From Acidimicrobiales bacterium (lineage in GTDB: Bacteria; Actinomycetota; Acidimicrobiia; Acidimicrobiales; SKKL01): 64,000 bases of DNA. A model generated the notes under the pieces. It was not told where the DNA came from. It ran no database searches and was given only the letters and a program-made list of their open reading frames with translations. Position 1 is the first letter of the stretch, and each line of letters starts with the position of its first letter. Where the stretch lies: positions 62,001-126,000 of the forward strand of contig JAXHLR010000010.1 of the NCBI GenBank assembly GCA_034521975.1, written 5' to 3'. This document shows, in pieces, positions 10,822-19,691 of this stretch. The translations under genes and the position numbers were made by a program.

Positions 10822-11700
10822 ATGCAGGTCCACCTGATCGACGGCACCTACGAGCTGTTCCGTCACTTCTACGCCGTGCCATCGCACGTCACCGGCGACG
10901 GCCGTGAGGTGGGTGCGGTCCGGGCGGTGGTCGGTTCGATGCTCATGCTGCTCGAGGACGGCGCCACCCACGTGGCCGTCGCCACGGACAAGGTCATCGA
11001 GTCGTTCCGCAACGACCTGTGGCCCACCTACAAGGACGGCTCCGGTGTCGACCCGGTACTGCTGTCGCAGTTCCGACTGCTCGAGGACACCCTCACCTCC
11101 GCCGGGTTCGCGGTGTACGCCATGGTCGACCACGAAGCCGACGACGCCCTCGCCTCCCTGGCGAAGACCGCTGCGGCAGACCCCCAGGTCGACCGGGTCC
11201 TCGTCGCCACTCCCGACAAGGACCTGGCCCAGTGCGTGGTCGACGACCGTATCGTCCAGTACGACCGCCGCAAGGGCACCATCAGTGGGGTGGCCGAGGT
11301 GATCGACAAGTTCGGCGTGCCTCCCGAGTCGATCCCCGACTGGCTCGCCCTGGTCGGCGACACCGCCGACGGCTTCCCCGGCGTGCCGGGGTGGGGCGCC
11401 AAGTCGGCGGCCACGGTGCTGGCCCGGTGGGGCCACGTCGAGGCCATCCCGGACGACCCCGCCGAGTGGGACGTCACGGTTCGGGGCGCCGCCCGGCTGG
11501 CCACCACCCTCGCCGAGCACCGCGAGAACGCCCTGCTGTTCCGGCGCCTCGCCACCCTCGTCGACGACCTCGATCTCGTCGGCTCGGTCGACGAGCTGCG
11601 ATGGGCCGGTCCACGCTCCGGGTTCGCCGAGGTGGCCGCCGCGCTCGATGCGCCTGGCTTGGCCGAACGGGCCGAGCAGCTGGCCGAACGTAGGGATTGA
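10822..11700 (+). CDS. FEN/PolA-type 5'-3' exonuclease
   Basis: This 292-residue protein is a stand-alone homologue of the N-terminal 5' nuclease domain of DNA polymerase I. Acidic metal-binding positions are visible in LIDGTYELF (Asp7), VDHEADDAL (about 104-112), TPDKDLAQ (about 135) and VGDTADGFPGVPGWGAKSA, the helix-hairpin-helix loop that grips DNA. It should trim flaps or RNA/DNA 5' ends in replication or repair. The ATG at 10822 is preferred over the upstream GTG at 10804 because the conserved strand starts immediately (MQVHLIDG). A decayed LigD-like polymerase follows at once, hinting at a former DNA-repair operon. Confidence 0.85.
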   Translation: MQVHLIDGTYELFRHFYAVPSHVTGDGREVGAVRAVVGSMLMLLEDGATHVAVATDKVIESFRNDLWPTYKDGSGVDPVLLSQFRLLEDTLTSAGFAVYAMVDHEADDALASLAKTAAADPQVDRVLVATPDKDLAQCVVDDRIVQYDRRKGTISGVAEVIDKFGVPPESIPDWLALVGDTADGFPGVPGWGAKSAATVLARWGHVEAIPDDPAEWDVTVRGAARLATTLAEHRENALLFRRLATLVDDLDLVGSVDELRWAGPRSGFAEVAAALDAPGLAERAEQLAERRD

Positions 11701-11702
11701 CC

Positions 11703-12449
11703 GTGGCCACTCCCTCCGCCACGGTCACCGTCGACGGCCACGAGGTACGGGTCTCGAACCCCGACAAGGTGTTCTTTGCCGCCGCCGGCGTCACCAAGAT
11801 GGACCTGGTCGAAGTACTACCTGGACCGTCGGGGCGGGGGCGCTCCGGGGCGTCAAGGCCCGTCCCACGGTGCTCAAGCGCTACCCGGACGGGCAGGGCA
11901 CCGAACCGTTCTTCCAGAAGCGGGTGCCCGACTCGCGCCCCGACTGGCTCTCGACCGCGACCGTCGCCTTCCCCAGTGGCCGTACCGCCACCGAGCTGTG
12001 CCCCACCGACGTCGCCCACATCCTCTGGGCGGTGAACCTCGGCTGCCTCGACCTCAACCCGTGGGCCGTGCGCCGGTGGGATCTCGACCACCCCGACGAA
12101 CTGCGCATCGACCTCGACCCCCAACCCGAGGTTCCCTTCTCGGCGGTGCGAGACGTGGCGCTGCTCGTGCGCGACGTCCTCGCCGAGCACGACCTGGTCG
12201 GCTTCGCCAAGACGTCGGGCTCGCGGGGCATCCACATCAACGTCCGTGTCGGCGCGAGGTGGGACTTCCTCGAGGTCCGGAGGGCCTGCCTCGGCCTACT
12301 CGGCGCGCGACACCCCCAACGCCCAGGTGTCGTGCCCCGTCGCCTGGGACGAGGAGGGCGGCCTGGGCGACGCGCCCTGGCCTCCGAACTTCGCCAAGCA
12401 GCCCACCGAGCCTCGCCGGGTGCAACCGAGCCGCCGCAAACAGGACTGA
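11703..12449 (+). pseudogene. Decayed LigD-type polymerase/primase (PolDom) gene
   Basis: Homology to the LigD polymerase domain runs across three frames. The start (VSNPDKVFFAAAGVTKMDLVE) is in one frame, YYL follows in a second near 11817, and the main block GALRGVKARPTVLKRYPDG through KTSGSRGIHINVRV lies in a third (about 11840-12290). Near 12294 the frame changes again to AYSARDTPNAQVSCPVAWDE, ending LGDAPWPPNF and a basic tail. Besides shifts, the segment between WDFLEVRRA and AYSARD, which normally carries the WW and DxNQ-type catalytic region, is missing, as is much after WDE. Deletions plus frameshifts point to real decay rather than one sequencing error. NHEJ polymerases normally work with Ku and LigD ligase. 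Confidence 0.8.
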
Positions 12450-12501
12450 CGGCCTCCCACCGGCTGGTGCCACACCTCGGGGCGCGGACTCGTCGCGACG
12501 A

Positions 12502-14223
12502 TCAGCTGATGGCCGAACCCAGCAGGCCCGGCCTGAGCATGCTGTCCTCGACCGCCATCGCCGGGCCCGGGCGCGCGAGATGGAACCCTTGGGCGCGATC
12601 GCAACCCAGAGACGCCAGCTGGTCGAGCTGGCGCTGGGTCTCGACCCCTTCGCCGGTCACGGTCATGTCGAGGGCATGGCCGATGTCGATGATCGCCTTG
12701 ACGATCGCCGGCTCGATGCCGCCCCGATCCAGCGCGTGCACGAACGTGCGGTCGATCTTCACGAAGTCGAGCGGGAACAGTCGCAGATGCGACAGTGACG
12801 AGTAGCCCGTCCCGAAGTCGTCCAGCCCGACCTTCACGCCCTGGTCGCGAAGTGCCGACAGGCCAGACAGCGCCGAGTTCGACGACTCCAGCACCACCCG
12901 CTCGGTGACCTCGATCTGCAGCGCACTGGTCGGCAGTCCCGATGCGGCGAGCTGTTCGAGCACGGACTCGGCGAATCCCGTGTCGGACAGGTGCCGAGAC
13001 GTGAGGTTCACTGCCACTCCCTCGAACTCGCGACCTTCGAAGTCGACGCACCATCTGGCGGCCTGGCCGATCGCCTCGGCCAACACCCACCCGTCCAGTG
13101 GGACCAACAGACCCGCTTGCTCGGCGACATCGATGAACGCCTCTGCGTCGATGAGCGTGGAGCGCTCGGCATCCCAGATCCGGATCAGCGCCTCGGCCGC
13201 GACGGGCGCGCCGGTCTGCAGGTCGATGATCGGCTGGTAGACCACGCGCTGGCGGTCCTCGTCGATGGCATGGCGGAGCATGCGCTCGATCCCGAGTCGA
13301 CCGACCGCACGGGTGCGCAGGGCGTCGTCGAACTGGTCGCAGCGATCCCGCCCGTGGCCTTTGGCCCGGTACAGCGCCAAGTCGGCTTCCTCGAGCAACG
13401 CCTCTGCCCCGTGCCGGGCGTCGGCGGTCGCCGAGGTGCCAACGCTGATCGTGCACTGGATCCCCTCGTTGCCAATGGTGAACGGTGCACGTCCGGCGGC
13501 GACGATCCGCTCGCCGAGGGCGGCGACCTCATCGGGCGAGGACAGGTTCTCGACAACGATCGCGAACTCGTCGCCACCGAGTCGGGCCAAGGTGTCGTGC
13601 GGCCGCAGCAGGCTCCGGAGCCGTTCGGCGGTCTGGAGCAGCACGGCGTCGCCGACCAGGTGGCCGACCGTGTCGTTGATCGCCTTGAACTGATCGAGAT
13701 CCACGAAGAAGACCGCGACCACACCCACGCGGCGTTCGAGCTGGCTCAAGGCATGCTCGAGGCGATCCATGAAGACGGTCCGGTTGGCGGTGCCGGTGAG
13801 CGGATCGGTCGTGGCGAGCCGGCGAAGCTCGAGCTCGGTCTGGTGACGGTCGCTGATGTCACGGATGGTCGAGACCACCAGTGGCTCACCGTTGTCGAGG
13901 ACAGCCCTCGACACGACCTCGGTCCAGAGGTAGGTCCCGTTGGCGCATCGGAATCGCCACACCGAGGTCACCGAGTCGGTCGGCCCGAACAGCACCTGGC
14001 GGTGAGCGTTGCCCACCACGGCCGTGTCGTCGGGATGCACCAGAAGGGCTTGTGGTGATCCCACGATCTCAGCCGGTTCCCATCCGAACAGCCGCCGGCT
14101 CGCGGCGGAGGCGAACCTCACGGTCGCATCCGCCGCTGTGACCACGTGCAGGTCGCGAGCGCCGTCTGCCACGAGACGGTGGAACGCGTGCTCGGTGGTC
14201 GTCTCCGGGGGCGTCGACGTCAC
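12502..14223 (-). CDS. PAS-GGDEF-EAL cyclic-di-GMP protein
   Basis: This 573-residue cytosolic signalling protein has a PAS domain (about 12-127, with FGWEPAEIVG and FRCANGTYLWTEVV), a diguanylate cyclase domain (about 135-295, RLGGDEF at 214-220) and an EAL phosphodiesterase domain (about 313-560, AEAL at 343-346, DDFGTGYSSL from 468, Lys489, GEGVE at 524-528). Both active sites look complete, so it may make and degrade c-di-GMP, with PAS-sensed input deciding. The GTG at 14223 is chosen over an upstream start because AGAGGAG sits eight bases before it and the PAS domain follows. It diverges from the GAF-ANTAR genes. Confidence 0.9.
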   Translation of the reverse strand: MTSTPPETTTEHAFHRLVADGARDLHVVTAADATVRFASAASRRLFGWEPAEIVGSPQALLVHPDDTAVVGNAHRQVLFGPTDSVTSVWRFRCANGTYLWTEVVSRAVLDNGEPLVVSTIRDISDRHQTELELRRLATTDPLTGTANRTVFMDRLEHALSQLERRVGVVAVFFVDLDQFKAINDTVGHLVGDAVLLQTAERLRSLLRPHDTLARLGGDEFAIVVENLSSPDEVAALGERIVAAGRAPFTIGNEGIQCTISVGTSATADARHGAEALLEEADLALYRAKGHGRDRCDQFDDALRTRAVGRLGIERMLRHAIDEDRQRVVYQPIIDLQTGAPVAAEALIRIWDAERSTLIDAEAFIDVAEQAGLLVPLDGWVLAEAIGQAARWCVDFEGREFEGVAVNLTSRHLSDTGFAESVLEQLAASGLPTSALQIEVTERVVLESSNSALSGLSALRDQGVKVGLDDFGTGYSSLSHLRLFPLDFVKIDRTFVHALDRGGIEPAIVKAIIDIGHALDMTVTGEGVETQRQLDQLASLGCDRAQGFHLARPGPAMAVEDSMLRPGLLGSAIS

Positions 14224-14356
14224 GGCGTTGCTCCTCTGCACCGGTGAGGCGCCACCAGGGTCTGGAGCAACGCGAGCTTGGTTTCGCGAGAGGCTAGCCG
14301 ACTCGCAGTCGATGCACAGGTGTACGGTAGGGAGTGACACGCCAGCCCTGAGGTGT

Positions 14357-14379
14357 CGGGCCAGCGGACCGTTGGCCCG
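14357..14379 (+). promoter_or_regulatory. Leader hairpin upstream of GAF-ANTAR genes
   Basis: CGGGCCA and TGGCCCG pair as a 7-bp stem around a 9-nt loop in the leader between the divergent c-di-GMP gene and the uORF. ANTAR proteins bind paired RNA hairpins, so an autoregulatory leader is possible; the loop does not obviously match the ANTAR hexaloop consensus. A TACGGT box at 14323-14328 could start this transcript. Confidence 0.35.
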
Positions 14380-14435
14380 GAAGCGGTGCTCCAGACCCTG
14401 GTAGCGCGACCTGCTCGCCGAACCAGGAAGGTCTC

Positions 14436-14543
14436 ATGGCTCACATCGACTCGGGTCCCGCTGCCACCAGCAACGGGTGTCGCGACCTCCTCAGGCCCAT
14501 CGGGGCCGTGTTCCCCACCTCTGTCCCGGACCCAGGGCCGTGA
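14436..14543 (+). CDS. 35-residue uORF coupled to GAF-ANTAR gene
   Basis: A 36-codon open frame begins ATG at 14436 behind GGAAGG (five-base spacing) and encodes MAHIDSGPAATSNGC, then RDLLRPIGAVFPTSV and PDPGP. Its TGA overlaps the GTG start of the GAF-ANTAR gene in a GTGA junction, the pattern used for coupled genes elsewhere in this window. It may be a leader peptide that couples translation of the regulator, or a small protein in its own right. No family is recognised. The good ribosome-binding site and exact coupling are the support. Confidence 0.5.
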   Translation: MAHIDSGPAATSNGCRDLLRPIGAVFPTSVPDPGP

Positions 14544-15271
14544 GCAGCGGTGGAGAGCGGCGCCTCCGGATCCTGGGGCGCCTCGCGGAGGGCGACCCCG
14601 ACGACGGCGCGAGCCAGCGGCTGTGCCGGGTGTGTGCCGAGGCCACGGTGATGACCGGCGCCGGGATCATGCTGATGTCGGGCGATGTTCCTCGAGGGTC
14701 GGTGTGTACCACCGATGGTGTCAGCCACCTCATCGAGCAGTTGCAGTACGACCTGGGCGAGGGACCGTGCGTCGACGCCTACCAGCTCGATCTGCCGGTG
14801 CTCGAGCCCGATCTGGCCGATCCCGTGACACCACGTTGGCTGGCCTTCACGCCACCGGCGACAGCTGCGGGAGCCCGTGCCGTGTTCGGCTTCCCGCTAC
14901 GGGTCGGTGCCGTTCGTCTGGGTGCGCTCAATCTCTACTGCGACCGGTCCGGCCCGCTGACCGACGAGCAACACGCCGACGCGCTGGTCATGGCGGAGGT
15001 CGCTGCCCAGTCGGTGCTGCTCCTGCAGGCGAAGGCACCGGAGGGGATGGTGGCGGCCGAGCTCGAAGCCGGAGCCGACTTCCAGTACGTGGTGCACCAG
15101 GCCGCCGGCATGGTTGCCGCTCAGCTCGACACCTCGGTCGCCGACGCCCACATCCGACTTCGGGCGCACGCCTTCGGCGCCGATCGTCATGTCGACGATG
15201 TGGGACGGGACGTCGTCGCCCGCATGTTGCGCTTCGACCCGGCCAGCGGCGAGGCGAAGCCCACGCCATGA
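14540..15271 (+). CDS. GAF-ANTAR regulator 1
   Basis: This 243-residue protein has a GAF-like sensor domain (about 15-165, with GAGIMLMSGDVPRGSV and DLGEGPCVDAY) and a C-terminal ANTAR RNA-binding domain (about 180-232, VVHQAAGMVAAQLDTSV, ADAHIRLRAHAF). ANTAR domains bind paired RNA hairpins and prevent terminator formation, so this is a ligand-responsive antiterminator. The GTG at 14540 is coupled to the uORF stop; an upstream in-frame start at 14477 lacks that logic. The DLGEGPC segment is typical of actinobacterial GAF-ANTAR proteins. A paralogue follows 94 bases downstream. The signal it senses is unknown. Confidence 0.82.
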   Translation: MSSGGERRLRILGRLAEGDPDDGASQRLCRVCAEATVMTGAGIMLMSGDVPRGSVCTTDGVSHLIEQLQYDLGEGPCVDAYQLDLPVLEPDLADPVTPRWLAFTPPATAAGARAVFGFPLRVGAVRLGALNLYCDRSGPLTDEQHADALVMAEVAAQSVLLLQAKAPEGMVAAELEAGADFQYVVHQAAGMVAAQLDTSVADAHIRLRAHAFGADRHVDDVGRDVVARMLRFDPASGEAKPTP

Positions 15272-15365
15272 GGTCTCCGCTAATATTGCCACCAGTATCT
15301 GGTTCCTGTCCGATCGCCACCGGCGTTCGGGACGACCGCGGCCGATGCCGACGACTGGAGCTCAC

Positions 15366-16106
15366 ATGACCAGAGAAGCGGCGCTTGCATCGACCTTGGT
15401 CGAACTGGCCGACTCACTCGTCGCCGATTTCGATGTTGTCGAGCTCCTCACCCTCTTGACCGGTCGTTGTGTCGAGGTGCTCGACATCGGTGCGGCGGGG
15501 ATCATGCTGGCTGCCCCCGACGGAGGCTTGCGGTCCATGGCGTCCTCCAGCGACGCCATGAGGGTGCTCGAGCTCTTCGAGATCCAAGCCCAGGAAGGGC
15601 CGTGCCTCGACTGCTTCCACTCCGGCGTGCCGGTGGAGAACCCCGACCTGGCCGAATCGACTGGTGGATGGCCCCGCTTCTCGGCCGAGACCCTGGCGGC
15701 GGGGTTCCGGTCGGTGCAGGCGTTGCCCATGCGCCTGCGCGGCAGCGTGATCGGAGCGCTCAACCTGTTCAACGTCGAGCCGGGACCGATGACCATCGCT
15801 GATGTCTCGGCGGCCCAGGCGTTCGCCGACGTGGCCACCATCGCCATCCTCCAGCACCGGTCCGCGCTCGAAGCCCAGGTGCTGAACGATCAGTTGAACC
15901 ATGCGCTGAACAGTCGCATCGCCATCGAGCAGGCCAAGGGCATGATCGCCGAGCGCGAGGACCTCGACCTGCAGCAGGCGTTCGCCCGGCTGCGCAACCA
16001 CGCCCGGAACCACAACCTGCGCCTGGTCGACGTGGCCACAGACGTGGTCAGCGGTGCCCTGCGGGGCTCCGAGCTCGATCGACCACCTGCTGGCGCGGCC
16101 GACTGA
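15366..16106 (+). CDS. GAF-ANTAR regulator 2
   Basis: This 246-residue protein has the same plan as its upstream neighbour: GAF domain (about 10-165, LDIGAAGIMLAAPDGGL, then EGPCLDCFHSG) and a canonical ANTAR domain (about 178-236, SRIAIEQAKGMIAERED, FARLRNHARNHNLRLVDVA). The ANTAR part is closer to consensus than in protein 1. Start ATG at 15366 follows GGAGCTCAC. The pair probably arose by duplication and may form homo- or heterodimers. Targets of antitermination are unknown; candidates would be transcripts with two stem-loops before the coding region. Confidence 0.88.
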   Translation: MTREAALASTLVELADSLVADFDVVELLTLLTGRCVEVLDIGAAGIMLAAPDGGLRSMASSSDAMRVLELFEIQAQEGPCLDCFHSGVPVENPDLAESTGGWPRFSAETLAAGFRSVQALPMRLRGSVIGALNLFNVEPGPMTIADVSAAQAFADVATIAILQHRSALEAQVLNDQLNHALNSRIAIEQAKGMIAEREDLDLQQAFARLRNHARNHNLRLVDVATDVVSGALRGSELDRPPAGAAD

Positions 16107-16245
16107 ATCGGGAGGCCGCGCACGCGCGAGCCGGTCGTCACCCCACCACCCGAGGCTCTCCTGATTCGCTGATCTGTGGGGGCGAGCGATCAGCCGCCGT
16201 CGGGCGTGATCGTGCGGATGTGGTGGCCGTGACGCGTGCGGCCGG

Positions 16246-17310
16246 TCAGGCGCCGAAGACCTCGTGGAGCTCGGAGGGCACGGGGACCTCGAGCTGGTCG
16301 TAGGTGCAGCTTGTGGGGTCGCGGTCGTCGCGCCAGCGGAGGAGGTGGGTGGAGTGGCGGAACCGTCCGCCCTGGAGCTGGTCGTAGGCCACCTCGGCCA
16401 CCAGCTCGGGCTCGAGCGGCACGAACGTCTTGTCCTTGGCCGCGTTCCAACGGTTCTCCGCCCCCGGCCGACGCTGGCCGCCCTCGCCGGTGGCGGCCTC
16501 GCCGACCCACGGGTGATCGACCGGATCATGGTCGACGTAGGGGGCGAGCCTGGCCGCCAGCTCGGGGCGCTCCTTTGCCTTGAACGCCGACGCCCCGCCC
16601 ACGAACTGCAGGGTGCCGGTGTCGTCGTAGAGGCCGAGCAGCAACGACCCGACACCGTCGCCGCTCTTGTGCACGCGGTAGGCGGCGACCACGCACTCGG
16701 CGGTGCGCTTGTGCTTGATCTTGAACTGGGTCCGCTTGCCCTCGACGTAGGGATCGCCGACCGGTTTGGCGATCACCCCGTCGAGCCCCGCTCCTTCGAA
16801 CCGGTCGAACCAGTCCTCGGCGGTGCCTCGATCGGTGGTGCCGGGGGTGAGGTGGATCGGCGGGGTCGCGTCGCCCAACGCCTCGGCGAGCGCCAGGTGT
16901 CGCTCACCGAAGGGCCGTCGGCGCCAGTCCTCGTCGTCGAGCGCGAGCAGGTCGAAGCCCACGAACGACGCCGGGGTCTCGGTGGCCAGCCGCTGGACAC
17001 GCGAGTCGGCGGGGTGGATCCGCTGGAGCAACGCCTCGAAGTCGAGCCCGTCGCCCCCAGGAACGACGATCTCGCCATCGATCACGCACCGATCGGGGAG
17101 GGCGGCCCGCAGCGGGTCGAGGAGCTCGGGGAAGTAGCGGGTGAGTGGCCGCTCGTTGCGACTGCCGAGCTCGACCTCGTCGCCGTCGCGGAACACGATG
17201 CAGCGGAACCCGTCCCACTTGGGTTCGAACCACAGGTCGTCGCGGTTGGGGATGGCCACGATCGCCTTGGCCAGCATCGGCGACACCGGAGGCATGACGG
17301 GCAGTTCCAC
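16246..17310 (-). CDS. ligC: LigC-type ATP-dependent DNA ligase
   Basis: This 354-residue stand-alone ATP-dependent ligase has motif I EPKWDGFR (about 29-36; the adenylated Lys is in KWDG), motif III-like FVGFDLLAL, motif IV GLDGVIAKP and motif V QFKIKHKR, followed by an OB-fold domain (GSLLLGLYDD, then RFRHSTHLLRWRDDRDP). Length and order match mycobacterial LigC, which acts in alternative end-joining or base repair. Start is a GTG at 17310 with TAGCCT six bases upstream, a leaderless arrangement. The polymerase partner in this window is a pseudogene, so if it once worked with that gene the link is broken. Confidence 0.9.
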   Translation of the reverse strand: MELPVMPPVSPMLAKAIVAIPNRDDLWFEPKWDGFRCIVFRDGDEVELGSRNERPLTRYFPELLDPLRAALPDRCVIDGEIVVPGGDGLDFEALLQRIHPADSRVQRLATETPASFVGFDLLALDDEDWRRRPFGERHLALAEALGDATPPIHLTPGTTDRGTAEDWFDRFEGAGLDGVIAKPVGDPYVEGKRTQFKIKHKRTAECVVAAYRVHKSGDGVGSLLLGLYDDTGTLQFVGGASAFKAKERPELAARLAPYVDHDPVDHPWVGEAATGEGGQRRPGAENRWNAAKDKTFVPLEPELVAEVAYDQLQGGRFRHSTHLLRWRDDRDPTSCTYDQLEVPVPSELHEVFGA

Positions 17311-17316
17311 GATCCC

Positions 17317-17345
17317 AGGCTAGAAGCCGGCCCGATCGCTAGCGT
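17317..17345. promoter_or_regulatory. Back-to-back leaderless promoters for ligC and hydrolase
   Basis: TAGCCT on the minus strand (17317-17322) is six bases before the ligC GTG and TAGCGT on the plus strand (17340-17345) six bases before the hydrolase ATG. Only 41 bp separate the start codons, so each promoter's -35 zone covers the other's -10 box. Confidence 0.55.
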
Positions 17346-17351
17346 TGGGGA

Positions 17352-18068
17352 ATGGTCAGCACGCGCACCGAGCACATCACCGCCCGCGACGGCGACCAGT
17401 TCGACGGTCACGTCGCCCTCCCCGCGTCGGGGTCCGGTCCCGGCATCCTGCTCATCCAAGAGGTCGGTGGGGTCAACGGCTACATCCGGGCGGTGGCCGA
17501 ACGCCTCGCCGAGCTGGGCTATGTGGTGCTGGCGCCCGACGCCTTCTGGCGGGTGCAGCCGAACTTCACCGTCGAGGCCTTCACCGAGGCCAACCTCGCC
17601 ACGTGCATGGAGGTGGCGGGTCAGTTCGACCAGGAGCAGGGACTCGCCGACTTCGGCTCCGCGCTGGAGCACCTCCGCGAGCTCCCCGAGGTCATCGGCG
17701 GGGTCGGCGTGCTCGGGTTCTGCTTCGGTGGTACCCAAGCGTTCCTGATGGCGGCCGAGTACGACCTCGACGTCGCCGTGTCCTACTACGGCAGCGGCGT
17801 CGCGGCGTCGATCGACCGGGCGGAGGACATCTCGTGCCCGCTGCTGTTCCACTTCGGTGGCAACGACCCGTTCCTCCCGGCCGACGACATCGAGACCATC
17901 CGATCCGCCACGGCGTCGATGCCCAACGTCGAGATGCTGGTGCAACCCGACGCCGGTCACGCCTTCGACAACCACCTGTCGGAGAACTTCTGGAACCCCG
18001 ACGCCGCCGCCCAGGCCTGGACCCGGACCGCGGGGTTCCTCGCCGAGCACCTTCCACCGGTGCGCTGA
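17352..18068 (+). CDS. Dienelactone hydrolase family protein
   Basis: This 238-residue alpha/beta hydrolase has the dienelactone hydrolase triad: nucleophile Cys in GFCFGGTQA (about 117-125), Asp in GGNDPFLP (about 168) and His in DAGHAFDN (about 203). The cysteine nucleophile marks the carboxymethylenebutenolidase family, which opens lactones or short esters. N-terminal GPGILLIQEVGGVNGYIR carries the oxyanion-strand and substrate-binding glutamate typical of the family. Substrate cannot be assigned; no other ring-cleavage genes are adjacent. The start has a TAGCGT box six bases upstream. Confidence 0.9.
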   Translation: MVSTRTEHITARDGDQFDGHVALPASGSGPGILLIQEVGGVNGYIRAVAERLAELGYVVLAPDAFWRVQPNFTVEAFTEANLATCMEVAGQFDQEQGLADFGSALEHLRELPEVIGGVGVLGFCFGGTQAFLMAAEYDLDVAVSYYGSGVAASIDRAEDISCPLLFHFGGNDPFLPADDIETIRSATASMPNVEMLVQPDAGHAFDNHLSENFWNPDAAAQAWTRTAGFLAEHLPPVR

Positions 18069-18122
18069 CGCCGCTGCCGTGACATCTCACTACCGGCTTT
18101 CTGGGCCGATCGGTACTCGGGG

Positions 18123-18128
18123 TAGCCT
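18123..18128 (+). promoter_or_regulatory. Leaderless-type -10 box for acyl-CoA carboxylase
   Basis: TAGCCT ends six bases before the ATG at 18135, so the mRNA would begin at the start codon. Confidence 0.55.
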
Positions 18129-18134
18129 GCTGGC

Positions 18135-19691
18135 ATGGCCGAGATTCCCCTCAGCGAACGCATCGAGCAGCTGCGCAAGCACAAGGAAGACGCCCGCAAC
18201 GCCGGTTCGGAACGAGCGGTCGAACGCCAGCGCGAGAAGGGCAAGATGCTCGCTCGCGAGCGCATCGAGTACTTCCTCGACGAGGGGTCGTTCCACGAGC
18301 TCGACATGCTCGCCCGTCACCGGGCGCACACCAGTGGGCTCGAGGAGCGCCCCTACACCGACGGGGTGATCACCGGGTGGGGAACGGTCGACGGCCGCAA
18401 GGTGTTCGTGTTCTCCCAGGACTTCACCGTGTTCGGCGGCGCGCTGGGTGAGGTCTTCGCCGAGAAGATCCACAAGATGATGGACATGGCGGTGTCGGTC
18501 GGTGCGCCGGTCGTCGGGCTCAACGACGGTGCCGGCGCGCGCATCCAGGAGGGCGTGGTCTCCCTCGACAGCTACGGCGGTATCTTCTGGCGCAACGTGC
18601 AGGCGTCGGGGGTGGTGCCCCAGATCTCGGTCGTGCTCGGCCCGTGTGCCGGTGGCGCCGTGTACAGCCCCGCCATGACCGACTTCATCTTCATGGTCCG
18701 CGAGTCGTCGCACATGTTCATCACCGGGCCCGACGTGGTGAAGACGGTGACCGGCGAGGAGGTCACCCTCGAGGAGCTGGGCGGCGCCCAGAGCCACGCC
18801 TCCAAGTCCGGTGTCGCCACCTTCGTCGCCGACAGCGAGAAGGAGTGCCTGGACGAGGTGCGGTTCCTGTTGAGCTACCTGCCGTCCAACAACCTCGAAG
18901 AGCCCCCGGCCTTCGAGCCGACCGACGACGCCGACCGTCTCTGCGACGATCTGGTCGACCTCATGCCGGCCAGCCCCAACCTGCCCTATGACATGACGTC
19001 GGTCATCAAGTCGGTCGTCGACGACGGCGAGTTCTTCGAGTACTTCCCCCACTGGGCCCGCAGCATCGTCTGCGGCTTCACTCGCCTCGACGGCCGCCCG
19101 GTGGGCGTCGTCGGCAATCAGCCCATGGTCCTCGCCGGGGTGCTCGACATCGAATCGGCCGAGAAGGCCGCCCGCTTCGTCCGCACCTGCGATGCGTTCA
19201 ACATCCCCATCCTCACCTTCGTCGACGTCCCCGGGTTCCTGCCCGGTGTCGACCAGGAGTACGGCGGCATCATCCGTCACGGTGCCAAGCTGCTCTACGC
19301 CTACTGCGAGGCCACCGTCCCGATGATCCAGGTCGTCACCCGCAAGGCCTACGGTGGCGCCTACGTGGTCATGAGCTCCAAGTCGATCGGTGCCGACCTG
19401 GCCTTCGCCTGGCCGTCAGCCGAGCTGGCGGTGATGGGACCCCAGGGCGCGGTCGAGATCGTCTACCGGCGCGAGCTGCAGACCGCCGCCGACCCCGAGG
19501 CGCGCCGGGCCGAACTGGTCGACGAGTACGTCGAGCGCTACGCCAACCCGTACGTGGCCGCCGAACGCGGCTACGTCGACGACGTGATCGAACCGGCCGA
19601 GACTCGCAGCAAGCTCATCGCCGGGTTCGAGATGTTGCGCTCCAAGCGCGAGGAGCTTCCCAAGCGCAAGCACGGGAACGTCCCGCTGTGA
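18135..19691 (+). CDS. pccB: Acyl-CoA (propionyl-CoA) carboxylase beta subunit
   Basis: This 518-residue carboxyltransferase subunit moves CO2 from biotin to an acyl-CoA (acetyl- or propionyl-CoA). It shows both crotonase-like halves: GAPVVGLNDGAGARIQEGV with GPCAGGAVYSPAMTDF in the N-half, and FVDVPGFLPGVDQE with RKAYGGAYVVMSSK in the C-half. These motifs and length match AccD/PccB proteins of actinobacteria. The GTGA-coupled epsilon gene supports an actinobacterial-type complex, which also needs a biotinylated alpha subunit encoded elsewhere. Propionyl versus other acyl-CoA preference cannot be decided by eye. Products feed methylmalonyl-CoA or fatty acid synthesis. Confidence 0.93.
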   Translation: MAEIPLSERIEQLRKHKEDARNAGSERAVERQREKGKMLARERIEYFLDEGSFHELDMLARHRAHTSGLEERPYTDGVITGWGTVDGRKVFVFSQDFTVFGGALGEVFAEKIHKMMDMAVSVGAPVVGLNDGAGARIQEGVVSLDSYGGIFWRNVQASGVVPQISVVLGPCAGGAVYSPAMTDFIFMVRESSHMFITGPDVVKTVTGEEVTLEELGGAQSHASKSGVATFVADSEKECLDEVRFLLSYLPSNNLEEPPAFEPTDDADRLCDDLVDLMPASPNLPYDMTSVIKSVVDDGEFFEYFPHWARSIVCGFTRLDGRPVGVVGNQPMVLAGVLDIESAEKAARFVRTCDAFNIPILTFVDVPGFLPGVDQEYGGIIRHGAKLLYAYCEATVPMIQVVTRKAYGGAYVVMSSKSIGADLAFAWPSAELAVMGPQGAVEIVYRRELQTAADPEARRAELVDEYVERYANPYVAAERGYVDDVIEPAETRSKLIAGFEMLRSKREELPKRKHGNVPL

